Source: Chara braunii (lineage: Eukaryota > Streptophyta > Charophyceae > Charales > Characeae). From it: DNA of 45,024 bases. The position numbers and the translations under genes were made by a program. The notes below the pieces were generated by a model that had not been told where the DNA came from, ran no database searches, and was given only the letters and a program-made list of their open reading frames with translations. Numbering within the stretch: the first letter of the stretch is position 1; the number at the start of each line of letters is the position of its first letter. Shown piece after piece: positions 1 through 10,379 of this stretch. Location of the stretch: positions 121,423 to 166,446 of the forward strand of contig BFEA01000263.1 in the NCBI GenBank assembly GCA_003427395.1. The letters are read 5' to 3'.

Positions 1-5
1 CCTAC

Positions 6-27
6 CATCATCATCATCATCATCAAT
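6..27. repeat. (ATC)n microsatellite
   Basis: A short run of about seven ATC/CAT triplets. Nothing else is visible in the first 100 bases. Confidence 0.85.
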
Positions 28-102
28 CTACCCATACCCCTACCTACCACACTACCACCCAATAAATAATAGATACGATCGCTCCGCCCTCGATTTACAT
101 CA

Positions 103-168
103 AAAACCTAGGCTACCAGCCGGGCGGCCTGGCTCAAAACCTAGGCTACCAGCCGGGCGGCCTGGCTC
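103..168. repeat. 33-bp tandem repeat, two copies
   Basis: Two identical adjacent copies (103-135 and 136-168) of a GC-rich unit that begins AAAACCTAGG and ends GGCCTGGCTC. It lies just upstream of a dispersed repeat. Confidence 0.9.
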
Positions 169-179
169 CCGGGTGGCCA

Positions 180-425
180 GCCCGTGCAAGGACCGGGGAA
201 GGTCCCAACACAGAAAAAAAAAAAAAAAAATCAAAAAAATCGCAAAAAAAAACTATGTTATGCAGAAAAATAAACTGAACAACTTTTGCCCCAGGGTCAC
301 ATCGAAATTCTTCGCCAAAATTAAAATAACAAATAACATTTAAAAGTATTTTCTAATTTTTAATTTACTTTTTTTTTTTGGCCCAGCTGGGCAAATGACC
401 CTGGGCCACTCTGGTAGCCTAGTCA
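180..425. repeat. Dispersed repeat, copy 1
   Basis: An A-rich stretch followed by TATGCAGAAAAATAAACTG and by a part rich in CACATC(G/A)AAATTCTT. The same order of motifs recurs at 34964-35118, and both copies end in a TTTTTTGGCCC block. At its end, GGCCCAG and CTGGGCC around 380-407 can pair. No coding potential is seen, and the class of element is unknown. Confidence 0.65.
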
Positions 426-1240
426 AAAACCATTTATTCCTTTATCTATTATTTTTTTAACTTAGCATCGATTTGAAATTCTTGTAAATACTTAATTATC
501 TATCTTTCCTAACATTTCTTTTTCAATTTTTTATTCTTTTTCAAAAATATTTTCGTTTTTCAAAACAAAGTAGGATTAATCATTCTTTCTCGGCATTTCT
601 TCTTCGAAATTCAGAAAAGAATTTTACTTCATTCTGTTCCGAAATTTTTGTAATTCGGAAACATTTTACAATTAATTAAATTCTCTTTTTATTTTCTTTT
701 CGACATTTCTTTTTCGAATACATTGCTAATTAATTCTTTTTCGATTTTGTTTTGAAATTACGAAAATAATTTTAATTAAAGTTGCTTTTCGAAATTTTTG
801 TAATTCGAAACTACTTCAGAATTAATTAAATTCTTTTCGTTCGGATTAATCACTTCTTTCTCAACATTTTTTTTTCGAAATTCGCAACTACTTTTTACTT
901 CATTTTTTTCCAAAAATTTTGGAAAACGTTAGAATGAATTCAATTCTTTTACGATATTTCTTTTGGAAATTCGAAATAAATTCTAATTAATTATTTTTCT
1001 CATATATTCTAATTCATAAAATTATTTTCTGCAATTTTTCTTGAAATTCGAAAATTTATTTTCCGCAATTCTTTTTTGAAATTCTCTTTTTATTCAGAAG
1101 TACTTTATTTTTTCCGAACTCCCTAATTAACTAAGTTGTTTATCATTTCCAGCCGGATCAAGTGACCGGAATATCCGGCTGCTTTATCCGGCATCCTGTT
1201 TATCCAGAATTCTCGATAAACCGAAAAATGTTCGACTGGA
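426..1240. other. AT-rich spacer, no gene seen
   Basis: Very AT-rich DNA with many degenerate TTCGAAATT and AATTAATTAAATTC words, ending in a stretch rich in CCGG and TTTATCC. It resembles, in the opposite orientation, the AT-rich stretch at 11580-12230, which also adjoins a GGA/TCC tract. No gene, RNA or repeat boundary can be supported. Confidence 0.6.
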
Positions 1241-1242
1241 AC

Positions 1243-1566
1243 CCGTCCTCTTCTTCCTCCTCATCATCCTTCTCCTCCTCCTATTCCTATTTCGCATCTT
1301 CTTCTTCATCCTCCTCCCCCTCCTCCTCCTCCTCCTCTTCCTCTTCCTCCTCCTCGTCTTCTACTTCGTCTTCTTCCTTCTCCTCCTCCCTCTCCTCCTC
1401 CCCCTCGCCGTCTTCTACATCTTCTTCTTCCTCCTCCTCCTCCTCCTCCTCGTCATCCTTCCTCCTCGTCCTCCTCCTCCGCCGTCTCCTCCTCGTCATC
1501 CTTCTTCCTCCGCCTCCTGTTCCTCCTCCGCCTCCTCCTCCTCCTCCTCCTCCTCCTCGGCCCTTT
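1243..1566. repeat. (TCC/TTC)n polypyrimidine tract
   Basis: About 320 bases of nearly pure pyrimidine on the plus strand, made of TCC and TTC triplets with interspersed GTCTTCTAC words. The same interspersed words occur in the tract at 10380-10735, so the two share an origin. Open frames here encode only Ser, Pro, Glu or Arg runs and are not genes. Confidence 0.9.
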
Positions 1567-1623
1567 CCTCCTCGTAGTCCAATCGATTAGGCTTTCGCCC
1601 CTAAACCACCCTGACCCCCCTTT

Positions 1624-2407
1624 TGCAATCAGACTCGTCTTATTCTCACTTTTCATGCATGTAAACAGCATCACAGCAAACTGGCGACAAGCGCCCACTC
1701 AACTCGCTGTTCACATACACTGGATCACCCTGGATATCCCACACACGTCACTCTGAACACTCACACATGCACACACACTCTTCCCAATAACTACAGCTAT
1801 GCCAGCTATGGCTGCCTCTAACCTATCGCTATGCTAACTCCTCTCTCCCCCACTGCGTCCTCCGGACTCACTGCAGACCTCCTTGCACATGTCGTTGTGG
1901 CAGCGCTTCCGCATGGCTCACACAAGAATGAATGAATGGTTGGGCGCTGCCTCTTGATTTATACTTCGGAAACTCGTTGGTCTGCCCTTTGTCATCGGCC
2001 CATGGTGTTCACAGTCCCCCATGGTACTTGCTGGACCAGACTGGGACTGACTGGACCTTACCGCTGACTGACTGTGGACTCACTACTACCCTACCGTCGT
2101 CGTATTGCGTTTGCACTGCAGTTTAGTCCACCACTTGCCTCGCCACTTGACCACTTGCCCACTTGCCTACCTTCTAGAAGGTCTACAACTAAGCTTCGGG
2201 ACTCACTAAGACTTCTACTCTTTAGATCTACAGATCGAACCCCTGCTACATACGGACCTACGACAGACCTATCAACTGTCTACGAATACATAGGTCACAG
2301 GTTCGACTCTCGGGGTCTACACGGGTATTGTACATGGGGAAGGCGAGGTCTAGGGATTGAACCTTGGGTACTGCATCTGCTATTGCTGAGAGGTGAAAAC
2401 CGTTTCA
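1624..2407 (-). repeat. 3' LTR of the minus-strand gypsy element
   Basis: A 784-bp copy that matches 9144-9897 along its length, starting TGCAATCAGACT and ending GTTTCA on the plus strand. It carries about 30 bases near 1920-1955 (with AATGAATGAATGG) that the other LTR lacks, and it lacks one CTTGCCCA unit present there. The adjoining inner sequence reads GGCGGGAG on the minus strand, a plausible polypurine tract. Confidence 0.9.
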
Positions 2408-2482
2408 CTCCCGCCGTCCTAAATTCGAGGTCCTCCGAGAACATCTTAGTCCAAGGCGGGACCTTTACCTTTTCTGTCACGC

Positions 2483-3600
2483 TCATATGCTCTGACTATA
2501 TCGGGAGCTGTCTCTAGAAGTTCTACTCTGGTGAACCAGCGGTCGATCCTCGTCTACAATACCTTCAATGTCATAACTTCCGTCCATATCCGGAGGAATC
2601 ATAGATCGTCGGAACTGTTGGCTTGTGACACACGACAACAGCTTTGAAGCGTGGAACACAGAGATGTTTTCCTCAGGTGCAAACTCTTTAGCCTTGACCC
2701 ATACTAAGTCGCCTACCTGAAACTGCGAAGGGCGACGGTGCTTATTAGCCTGCTCTATGATTCTTTGCTGCGCCTTCCTGAGGTTTTCAACAACAGTTGC
2801 TAATTCTTTCTCATGTTGTATTGCACACTCCCTAGTACCGAGCGGTAGTCTGTGGATCTGATCCCGGTTCAGTCCTTTGAATGGTCTGCGTGGTCTAAAG
2901 GACTTGTGCAGCTCATTGGGAGTGCGGCAGGTGGATAGATGCACGTTGTTGTTGTATGCACTAGCTACCTTAGGCAACATCTCATCCCAGTTGATCTGAT
3001 CTGGTGTAATGTACATACGCAGAACTTGCTGTAGGATCTTGTTCATCTGTTCTGTCTAACCGTTTGTCTCTGGATGTCGGCCATATGACATTACCCGTAC
3101 ACTCGCATGAGTTCTTGCCAGTTCTGGCTGGTGAAGCGACTATCTCTATCGTTGACTATTCACAATGGGATGCCATTCTCACTAACCCAAAAGTCAAAGA
3201 ACTTCTGTATCACTAAATCCGTACGTGCCTCTGCAGGCAGAGGGACAAAAACTGCATACTTACTAAACCGGTCAACTATGACCATGACTTGGCTTTTACC
3301 ATGCCGGCTCTTGACTTGGGTGTCCATGAAGTCTATGGACACTGAGTCTCCCGGCTGATCCGGAATAGGCAAGGGTCTGAGTAGACCAAGGGGTGCACAC
3401 GTAGTAGTCTTATTACGCTGGCAGACTTTGCAACTGCGGACATACTCTATGCAGTCATTCTTCATCCCTGGCCAGGTATACGCACGCATTAGTCCCTCGG
3501 CATCGTGGCATTCCCCTAGGATCAAACTACGGATCTCTTCGCTGTTGGGAACGCACAGACACTCGAATACGTTAGTCTTCTCAAACAACAATCCGTCCGT
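2483..3600 (-). pseudogene. Integrase region, frameshifted (gypsy element 1)
   Basis: Remains of a Ty3/gypsy integrase, the enzyme that inserts the cDNA into the genome. The frame at 3160-3591 holds the zinc-binding region, including the CKVCQRNK finger half, followed by SIDFMD with the first catalytic Asp and VDRFSKYAVFVPL of the core. After a break near 3050-3160, another frame (2483-3046) holds the late core and C-terminal part, with NWDEMLPKVASAYNN and QVGDLVWVKA. Segments expected to carry the second Asp and the Glu fall at the break. The end reads GSYDIEGIVDE and then, in a shifted frame, ETAPDIVRAYERD, as if a chromodomain had lost its middle. RNase H lies directly upstream. Confidence 0.85.
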
Positions 3601-3633
3601 AGTGCGATAATTTGGCTCAGGGGCCTCTCTGAC

Positions 3634-4155
3634 TCACTTTAGAAGGTCGCTATAGATAGGGTCCAGCGCATACGCTTGCTTCACTTTCTCCTGCAGGTCT
3701 CTCCCTATATCCAAATAGTGTACTATGGCTCCAAAGTAGTCTGATCTCCTACTCAGAGCATCCGCAACTACATTGTACTTGCCTTTCACTTGCTTAAGCT
3801 CAAAGTCATAAGTCATATTGGTCTATCTTTGCGGCCCACCTAGTTAACTTCGGTGTCATCTTGGCCTGGGTCTTTAACCATCTAAGGGTCTCGTGGTCAA
3901 AATACACTTGCCTCCCAAGCAGGTAATCTCGTGGTCAGAATACACTTTGAAGTGCCTCCCAAGCAGGTAATGCTTCCAATGGTCTAGAGCCTGCCTGAGA
4001 GCGTAGAGTTCGCTCTCGTACGTCGAGGTGGCTACCTTCTCTGAGGGCATCCTAGTGGACATGAACTCTACGGGTCTATAGCCATGCCCGTCATCCTGTT
4101 GCAACACGGCGCCTATTCCATACTGACTTGCGTCCGTGGTGACGACAAATGGCAA
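3634..4155 (-). pseudogene. RNase H region, broken (gypsy element 1)
   Basis: Encodes the RNase H domain that degrades RNA in the RNA-DNA hybrid. The frame 3874-4155 begins PFVVTTDASQYGIGAVLQ with the first catalytic Asp and continues to STYESELYAL with the catalytic Glu and FKVYSDHE with a further Asp. The stretch then meets a small tandem duplication (3889-3970) that breaks the frame. The domain ends at 3634-3816 with GKYNVVADALSRR, the usual junction before integrase. Confidence 0.85.
3889..3970. repeat. Short tandem duplication inside RNase H
   Basis: Two adjacent copies (about 38 and 44 bases) of a unit starting TCTCGTGGTCA and ending CCCAAGCAGGTAA. The second copy has extra bases (GAAGT). 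The duplication interrupts the RNase H frame, so it arose after or at the time of inactivation. Confidence 0.85.
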
Positions 4156-4162
4156 GGACTGA

Positions 4163-5160
4163 TCAACTACTTTGAGGACAGGATACTCTATTAACGCGCT
4201 TTATCCTCTTGGGCGCAGACGTACAATCTTTGTCCCATTGCCAGATTTCCTCTTTCTTAAGCAATCTGCGCAGAGGAGCGGCGATACTGGAGAAGTTCCT
4301 CACAAACTTTCTATAGTAGTTGGCTAGGCCTAAGAATGACCGCAACTCTGTCAATGTGCGGGGCATCGACCAATCTCTAATCGCCGCTATCTTGCTGTCC
4401 TCTGGCTTGATGCCATCTCCGTCTAATACGTGGCCCAAGTACAAAACTTGTGTCTTGGTTCATTCGCACTTCTTTGCATTGATCTTGAAGTTAGCCTCTC
4501 TAAGCTTCTCCAAGAGCTGCCTCAGATGACCCTGGTGCTCCTGGAGGGTCTTACTAAGAACTAAGATGTCATCTAAATAGACTACTTCAAACTTATCTAA
4601 CCATGGCCTAAACAGGTCATTCATACAACGCTGAAAAGTAGTTGGCGCATTGGTTAGTCCAAAGGGCATTACTATAAACTCATAGTGCCCATAACGAGTC
4701 CGGAACGCAGTCTATCTTACAAAAATACTTACAACCTTGCACCCGATCTAAAAGATCGTCTATCCTGGGCAGCGGCTCTGCATTCTTCACTGTGATAGCA
4801 TTCAAACCCCTATAGTCCATACACATTCTCAACTCTCCTTCCTTTTTGGGGACAAGTAGGACAGGTGTTTCAAATGGAGACGAACTGGGCCTGATCCAAC
4901 CGTTCTCAAGGAGTTTGTCTAACTGCTTGCGAAGCTCCTCTCAACTCTCTAGGGGACATCCTATAGACTGCTCCCTTAGGAGTTCTACTGCCAGACTCTA
5001 TCTCTATTCTGTGTTGGATGGTCGCGACACTACTCCTGTCGGCTTCTCAGTCAAGTCTTTGAATTCTTCCAACAGCTTGGCTATGGTTGGGTCTGTAGAA
5101 CTATCCTCTTTCTTGGCCTCAGTGACAGGTCTAACATAAACTACAAAGACCTGTTCCTCT
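4163..5160 (-). pseudogene. Reverse transcriptase region with deletion (gypsy element 1)
   Basis: Remains of the RT that copies element RNA into DNA. Reading on the minus strand, an N-terminal part around 4720-4880 shows RMCIDYRGLNAIT and PLPRIDDLLDRVQG. The frame at 4460-4669 shows [13 protein letters not shown] and the catalytic VVYLDDILV, and 4163-4444 shows the connection block LRSFLGLANYYRKFVRNFS. Between KYFCKID and the motif before MPFGLTNAP, near 4700, the LKSGYHQI-type block is missing and the frame shifts. The active-site YLDD is intact but the fold is not. Confidence 0.9.
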
Positions 5161-5177
5161 AACTGCTCCTTTTTTAC

Positions 5178-5909
5178 TCATCGCGCGAACGCGGGAGCAC
5201 TGGGATAACAATGTGCCAAGGTGTTATCTACACCTAACACATGAAACAGGCGGGCGGTCTTTACCTCACCTGATGGACTCGGGAGCCTACACTCATGCTC
5301 TCTCAAATGGAGTGTGGCCCCTGCCGCCTCTCCCCAATCCATTCCTAACACTACATCAAAAGGAAGGTCATCTTGTATGAGAAGAGTCGGGGAGTGAAGA
5401 ACTTTCTCCACCTTCCCATCCTTCTCTAGGCGAAAATACGCCTGGACTCCCTCTACATAGTCCTCAACACACATTGTGCGGTTGTCTGCGAGGACACTGA
5501 CTATGGGGTCTGCTAATTTCTGGACTTTTAATCCCAACCTCAACTTCTTCAGCGCCCTACGACTAATATAACTGCGGGTGGCCCCTGAATCTATAAGGGC
5601 CCCAGCCCTACTCCTAAACACCTCTACGTCTACCAAGATCAGTCGTCCTTTACTGTCCTTTTTCATTTTGGCCCAGGAGGGCATCCTCTCCTTCAGTTCC
5701 TCTGCCACGCCTGCGAGGGACGTGCCTAAAGAGATGCTAACACAAGCAGTCTCCGGACAGCTATCTAGGCACCGGCCTGCAACCTCTGCAGTAGGCTCAT
5801 GTGGGTTGGGAGTGTCCTGTTCGCGCGCTCTCACTTCTCCACATGGCCTTGAAGTAGGGGCAATTGCGACCCCTACTGGCGGCTGCCTTTTGACAATCGA
5901 GCAGCCCAA
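5178..5909 (-). pseudogene. Retropepsin-like aspartic protease (gypsy element 1)
   Basis: A 243-residue open frame for the aspartic protease that matures the Gag-Pol polyprotein. The active-site triad is at residues 107-109 within ALIDSGATRSYI, and the second conserved block, FDVVLGMDWG, is at about 185-193, as expected for Ty3/gypsy proteases. The N-terminal 80 residues are a linker from gag. It follows the gag zinc knuckle with a short overlap in another frame, so expression would need a frameshift. This is the best-kept domain of the element. The call as pseudogene rests on the state of its neighbours. Confidence 0.85.
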
Positions 5910-7842
5910 CGGGCCTGCCTATACTTTGGACAAAATTTTATTACGTGAGCTGGGTCACCACAAAACACGCATTGACCCATGTTCACGCGTTCCTGCCATA
6001 AATGCTGGTCCAAGCCCAAGTCTTCCCAGGGCCTGCCCTGTGGCAAGCCTGGGTGCCATCCTCCTTGAGGTGCCCTTCCACCTCTTCGTTGTGGGGACCG
6101 ATTACCCTGGCGATTTGACGGGGGACCTTGACCCCTACCTCCTGCTTGGCCGTTTCCTTGGCCGCCAACCCCCTGTGTGCCCGATCCTCGGCCTCCCATG
6201 GCCTGGCCCCTTTGGCCGTTTCCTTGGCCTCCCGCTTGGCCGTTTCCTTGGCCGCCAACCCCCTGTCGCAGCCTTCCTCCAGCCGCGACAGCAGCATAAG
6301 ACCTCCCCTGTCCCACGCTACTGTCCTCCTCCTCTAGGCCCCATTCAATCTGACTATACGGGACCGCATCAGTACCACCTTCCTCTAAGGTAAGGATCAT
6401 GTGATCCTTGGCCCTCACTTGGCCTGAGATGGTACGACCCTTCCACCTTTTCCCCTTATCCAAGTCCTTGTGCCAGAAGGTGGTAACTGGCATAGACTTT
6501 GACTCATACAGGACGACTTCTCATAGGTGATGCCGGCCTGTTCAGTCTTATCAAAGAAATGCCCACGCAGGGCCTCTGGCATGGCACGATAAAATAGCTG
6601 GACCAATTGGGTCTCAGTGACCCCATGATCCGGAACGGCTACCAAGTCGTCCATGGTACCTTTGAGTGCCCTTGCACTCCTCCACTGTCGCGAGTGGATT
6701 GTTTCCAGCTTGTCAGAGCCTCTAATGCCTTTCGTTGGGTCAACAAATCGCTCCTTGAGGAACTTGAGGAATTGAGGAACGGGGGTAACTTTGGAGTAAG
6801 CAACCAGGTTGTTTTCACAACCGGCTGCGTGAGCGAGGGACCTAGCGAAACTTGCCGCTTCATCCTTGAGGGCCTGGAAGGCCACGAGAACTTGCTCCTC
6901 TGTCAGGATGTGTTGTAAATAAATATAACTATTGACAATGGCTTCCCAGTTGTCAAAGTTTTCTTCCTTCCCCCCGTGTGCATCAGGAAACTTAAGTTTA
7001 ACTGGATCCTTACGGGGTGTGGCCTCTCCCTCTACAACGACTATGGCTTTGGCACCCTCAATGGCGCCTTCACAGAACTTCCCCACGCTATCTCTCAATC
7101 TCCTAACTTCCCCTCCAAAATGGGTAACCATATCGCGCGCAAAATCCCCGAATCCCGACCGCATGGCACCCAGGGCTACCTCCTGACTCCAACTGGCCTG
7201 GCGCTCCTCCATCCAAGCGGCACTCAACACTTCCAGGTAACCCAACATCTTATCCATATTGGCAGAAATATTTGTCTGTGCTCCCACTTCTCGCCTACAA
7301 TCCTGCACTTTCGCCACTTCCGCGGTCAACCTATTAACTTCCTCCCTCCTCTTCTTCTTCTCTCTCTTCATCCTCAGCTTCCATTCCAATTTCTTCTCCT
7401 CTTCTCTCTCCCTTCGTTCCAGAGGGTTCTCCATCGCTGCTAGCTCGTTGGCCAGCGCGTCTCTCTCGTCCTGTGGGACATAGAACTCTGCCTCCTCATC
7501 TTCCCCCAACGATAAATTAGCGATCCACTCACTTATTTTTTTCTCCATCTCTACTTCTTCTTTCATCGCGCCACTGCTCTCTGCTTCCTTTCCCTTTCGT
7601 TTTCTCTCCTCCTCTGCTTCGGTTGCCGCTTCTTCTTCAGCAGCCTTCTTCTTCTTCTCCATCTCCTCCTCCAGCTCCATCTTTGTCGCCTGCTCCTCTG
7701 CGATAGCCTTCAACTTCGCTTGCTTCAAGAGCTCCTTCCTCTCTCTATTTTCTCTCACTATGGCGGCCATCTTCTCTTGCTGCTCCTGGGTGTAGGGGCT
7801 AGTACTCCCCACCGCGGGTCTCAACCATGGTGGTAAGTGCAC
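5873..7842 (-). pseudogene. Gag with coiled coil and CCHC zinc knuckle (gypsy element 1)
   Basis: Capsid/nucleocapsid protein in two frames. The first (6415-7842, 475 residues) has a long charged coiled coil rich in Glu/Lys (about residues 20-200), then a retrotransposon-gag-like region starting near KLKFPDAHGG. A frameshift near 6500 moves the reading to 5873-6493, where a Gly/Gln-rich stretch with GGQGNGQAGG repeats is followed by the RNA-binding knuckle CVFCGDPAHVIKFC (C-X2-C-X4-H-X4-C). The Gly-rich part comes from a DNA repeat: the CCGTTTCCTTGGCCGCCAAC unit at about 6150 recurs at about 6240. The start at 7842 is the first ATG of the frame and is not proven. Confidence 0.88.
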
Positions 7843-8502
7843 AACCGGGTGGCGGTTCCAAACCTCACCACGTTGACTCTAACCCCTGACTGACAAACCT
7901 ACTGACTCAATCTAAGGACATACAGAATCCTGACAAGGATCCTGTCAACTATGGTCTCTAGCCTAGACCTATGCTATGGCTGTCACTACTAGACCTTTTG
8001 CTGTCTTTAACGTCGCAAACAGGACGACGGGATCAGCAGGTCTTTACCTGTCGCACCGCCCACAACTCAGCTTTTCAGGCCTACCGTGCCACACCAAGCA
8101 GCCGCCGGTCAGTACCGGTCCTTGGGAGGGTTTGACCTCCGGGACCGTCGAGTCATCAGACACAGACTTTAGCCTTACTTAGTCTGACAGGGGTTCGGAT
8201 AAACAAGGCCCTCAACACTTAGACTGCCTGTTGTTTCAGCCCGCAACTCAATCTTTCATGCCCACTGTACCATACCAACCGTGTCCAGCCGGTCAGCACT
8301 GGTCCTTGGGAGGGTTATGCCCACCTGGACAGTTGGATCCGCCACAGTCTCAACCCTACTAGATCCGGTAGGGGAGTGGTCAAAAGGGACTCGATGCAGA
8401 AAGAATAGACAGACTGACTTGACTCAACAAGTACCGAGGGGTATGTGCACATCCATAGGGCAAGGGGTAGGCTAAGGGCTTGGCAAGATGTTACCAACTC
8501 CA

Positions 8503-8640
8503 GCTTGGTCAAAGTCATGGTCAACAGCCTTGGTCAACGCCGATCAACGCTGCTGTCAACCCTCGGTCAAGCCCCGGTCAACTTCGGTAAACGCCGATCA
8601 ACACCCCCGGCCAACCTTCTTGGTCAACCCTCTGGTCAGC
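8503..8640. repeat. Degenerate GGTCAA(C) cluster
   Basis: At least six GGTCAA words and several near matches (GATCAAC, TGTCAAC) occur at roughly 10-20 base spacing. On the minus strand, the sense strand of the element, they read TTGACC, which resembles the plant W-box core TTGAC. The repeat is seen; a regulatory role is inference. Confidence 0.6.
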
Positions 8641-8933
8641 TATGGCTGCCGGCTCCTCTTCCTCGCCAACCTTCTTCTCCGCTTCATGTCCCTCGCCTCC
8701 TTTCACCCCGCTGTCTTCTTCTTTCCTTTTTTTTTTTTTTTTTTGATCACCTCTTCTTCTTCCTTTCGGCTATGGCTTCCCTTACTCCTCTCGGTCTCCC
8801 CCTTCTCTGTCCTCTCTCTCTCCCTCCTTCGTTACTCCGTGATGATGCTCTGCGGCTATAGCCGCTTTCCTCCTCCTTCGTGGGACTGCACAACTCGCTT
8901 CGCAGCTAAGTGACAACCAAACTTGTATCGCTC

Positions 8934-8935
<2 letters not shown>

Positions 8936-8985
<50 letters not shown>
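8936..8985. repeat. (TC)n microsatellite
   Basis: About 25 uninterrupted CT dinucleotides inside the leader of gypsy element 1. Confidence 0.95.
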
Positions 8986-8988
<3 letters not shown>

Positions 8989-9130
8989 TCTTCGTCGTGA
9001 TCTTCTTGAAGGTGCGCGGTGGCTTCTTCAACCTCAGGTCCGCTATGGCTGACTTCTACCTTCGGCGGCCACCTCTGCTATGGCGCGTCTGCCCCTGCAC
9101 ACGACGGCGCGCATGGAATAGCGGGTACCA

Positions 9131-9142
9131 GCTTCGATACCA
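9131..9142 (-). other. Primer binding site, initiator-Met tRNA type
   Basis: Reading on the minus strand, one base after the 5' LTR, the sequence is TGGTATCGAAGC. The usual plant initiator-Met tRNA primer site is TGGTATCAGAGC, so 10 of 12 bases agree. Position and sequence together fix the polarity of the element. Confidence 0.85.
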
Positions 9143-9143
9143 A

Positions 9144-9897
9144 TGCAATCAGACTTGCCTTATTCTCACTTTTCATGCATGCAAACAGCATCACAGCAAA
9201 CTGGCGACAAGCGCCCACTCAACTCGCTGTTCACATACACTGGATCACCCTGGATATCCCACACACGTCACTCTGAACACTCACACATGCACACACACTC
9301 TTCCCAATAACTACAGCTATGTCAGCTATGGCTGCCTCTAACCTATCGCTATGCTAACTCCTCTCTCGCCCACTGCGTCCTCCGGGCTCACTGCAGACCT
9401 CCTTGCACAAGTCGCTGTGGCAGCGCTTCTGCATGGCTGATTTATATTTCGGAAACTCGTTGGTCTGCCCTTTGCCATCGGCCCATGGTGTTCACAGTCC
9501 CCCGTGGTACTTGCTGGACCAGACTGGGACTGACTGGACCTTACCGCTGACTGACTGTGGACTCACTGCTATCCTATCGTCGTCGTACTGCGTTTGCACT
9601 GCAGTTTAGTCCACCACTTGCCTCGCCACTTGACCACTTGCCCACTTGCCCACTTGCCTACCTTCTAGAAGGACTACAGCTAAGCTTCTGGACTCACTAA
9701 GACTTCTACTCTATAGATCTACAGATCGAACCCCGGCTACCTACAGACCTACGACAGACCTATCAACTGTCTACGAATACATAGGTCACAGGTTGACTCT
9801 CGGGGTCTACACGGGTACTGTACATGGGGAAGGCAAGGTCTAAGGATCGAACCCTGGGCACTGCATCTGCTACTGCTGAGAGGTGAAAACAGTTTCA
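9144..9897 (-). repeat. 5' LTR of the minus-strand gypsy element
   Basis: A 754-bp LTR starting TGCAATCAGACT and ending GTTTCA on the plus strand, closely matching 1624-2407. Promoter and polyadenylation sites are expected here but cannot be placed with confidence. One GCTATGGC octamer lies at 9325-9332, matching the one at 1805-1812 in the other LTR. Confidence 0.9.
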
Positions 9898-9972
9898 CTT
9901 TTCTGTTCCCCACTTAATCAACCAATCAATCAATCAAAAAAAAAAAAAAAAAAAAAAACATTATCCAATTAT

Positions 9973-9993
9973 CCAATCGAATCGATCAATCGG

Positions 9994-10027
<34 letters not shown>

Positions 10028-10160
10028 GAAAAAAAAAAGACAAAATGTAATCGAATCGATTGATTCGATTGGATTACATTTTGCCTTTTTTTTTTCATCG
10101 ATCGATTGATTGATTGATTGATTGATAGATTGATCCGACTGAATCAATCGATTCGATTGG
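9973..10160. repeat. 188-bp palindrome (long inverted repeat)
   Basis: Left arm CCAATCGAATCG...(ATCA)n...GAAAAAAAAAAGACAAAATGTAATC (9973-10052) pairs with the right arm, 10072-10160, which runs GATTACATTTTGCC...(GATT)n...CGATTCGATTGG. The centre, 10053-10071, is itself nearly palindromic. The arms include an A10/T10 block and an (ATCA)n/(GATT)n block in matching positions. It could be a foldback element or a cruciform-prone spacer. A short ATCA run and a 22-base A run precede it (9915-9958). Confidence 0.92.
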
Positions 10161-10379
10161 TAATCAATCAATCCTCCTTTTTTTTTGTATGAAGAATGAC
10201 TTTAAAAAAAAAAAAAATCCGAAACAGCTGGGGGGCGGGGGGGCTGCTGCGATGAAGTTGGCGGCGAGAGAGGGGGATCGGCGCGACACAGTCGGCCTCC
10301 CACTCCCCTGACTTGGCAACACCCCCCTCCCCGTGCTGCCCCGACCATCACTTTTTCCTCGTCCTGCCTGTCCGCCTCT

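Larger units (their letters stand above)
7843..9130 (-). other. Long 5' leader of gypsy element 1, no gene
   Basis: About 1.3 kb between the primer site and gag, without coding potential. It holds an imperfect two-copy repeat with a period near 190 bp (about 8035-8200 and 8225-8390, both with CCGGTCAG and GGTCCTTGGGAGGG), a cluster of GGTCAA words (8503-8640), a T18 run near 8727-8745, a (TC)n run (8936-8985) and five exact copies of GCTATGGC. A long leader may carry packaging or translation signals, but none can be named. Confidence 0.7.
1624..9897 (-). mobile_element. Ty3/gypsy LTR retrotransposon, complete but dead
   Basis: An 8.27-kb element read on the minus strand. Two related LTRs (1624-2407 and 9144-9897) begin TG and end CA. 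Next to the 5' LTR is a primer site that fits initiator-Met tRNA, and next to the 3' LTR is a purine-rich GGCGGGAG stretch on the minus strand. Flanks read CTTT on both sides (1620-1623 and 9898-9901), a possible target duplication. Internal order is leader, gag, protease, RT, RNase H, integrase, a Ty3/gypsy order. Frameshifts, an RT deletion and a collapsed chromodomain-like tail show that it cannot act on its own. Confidence 0.93.

Noticed and set aside
1162-1698. Open frames of Ser, Pro, Glu or Arg runs
   Set aside because: All are translations of the (TCC)n tract in different frames and strands. None has a non-repetitive domain.
5578-6393. 271-codon plus-strand frame
   Set aside because: It lies antisense to the gag/protease region of the gypsy element, whose minus-strand frames carry the CCHC and DSG motifs. 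It is a shadow.
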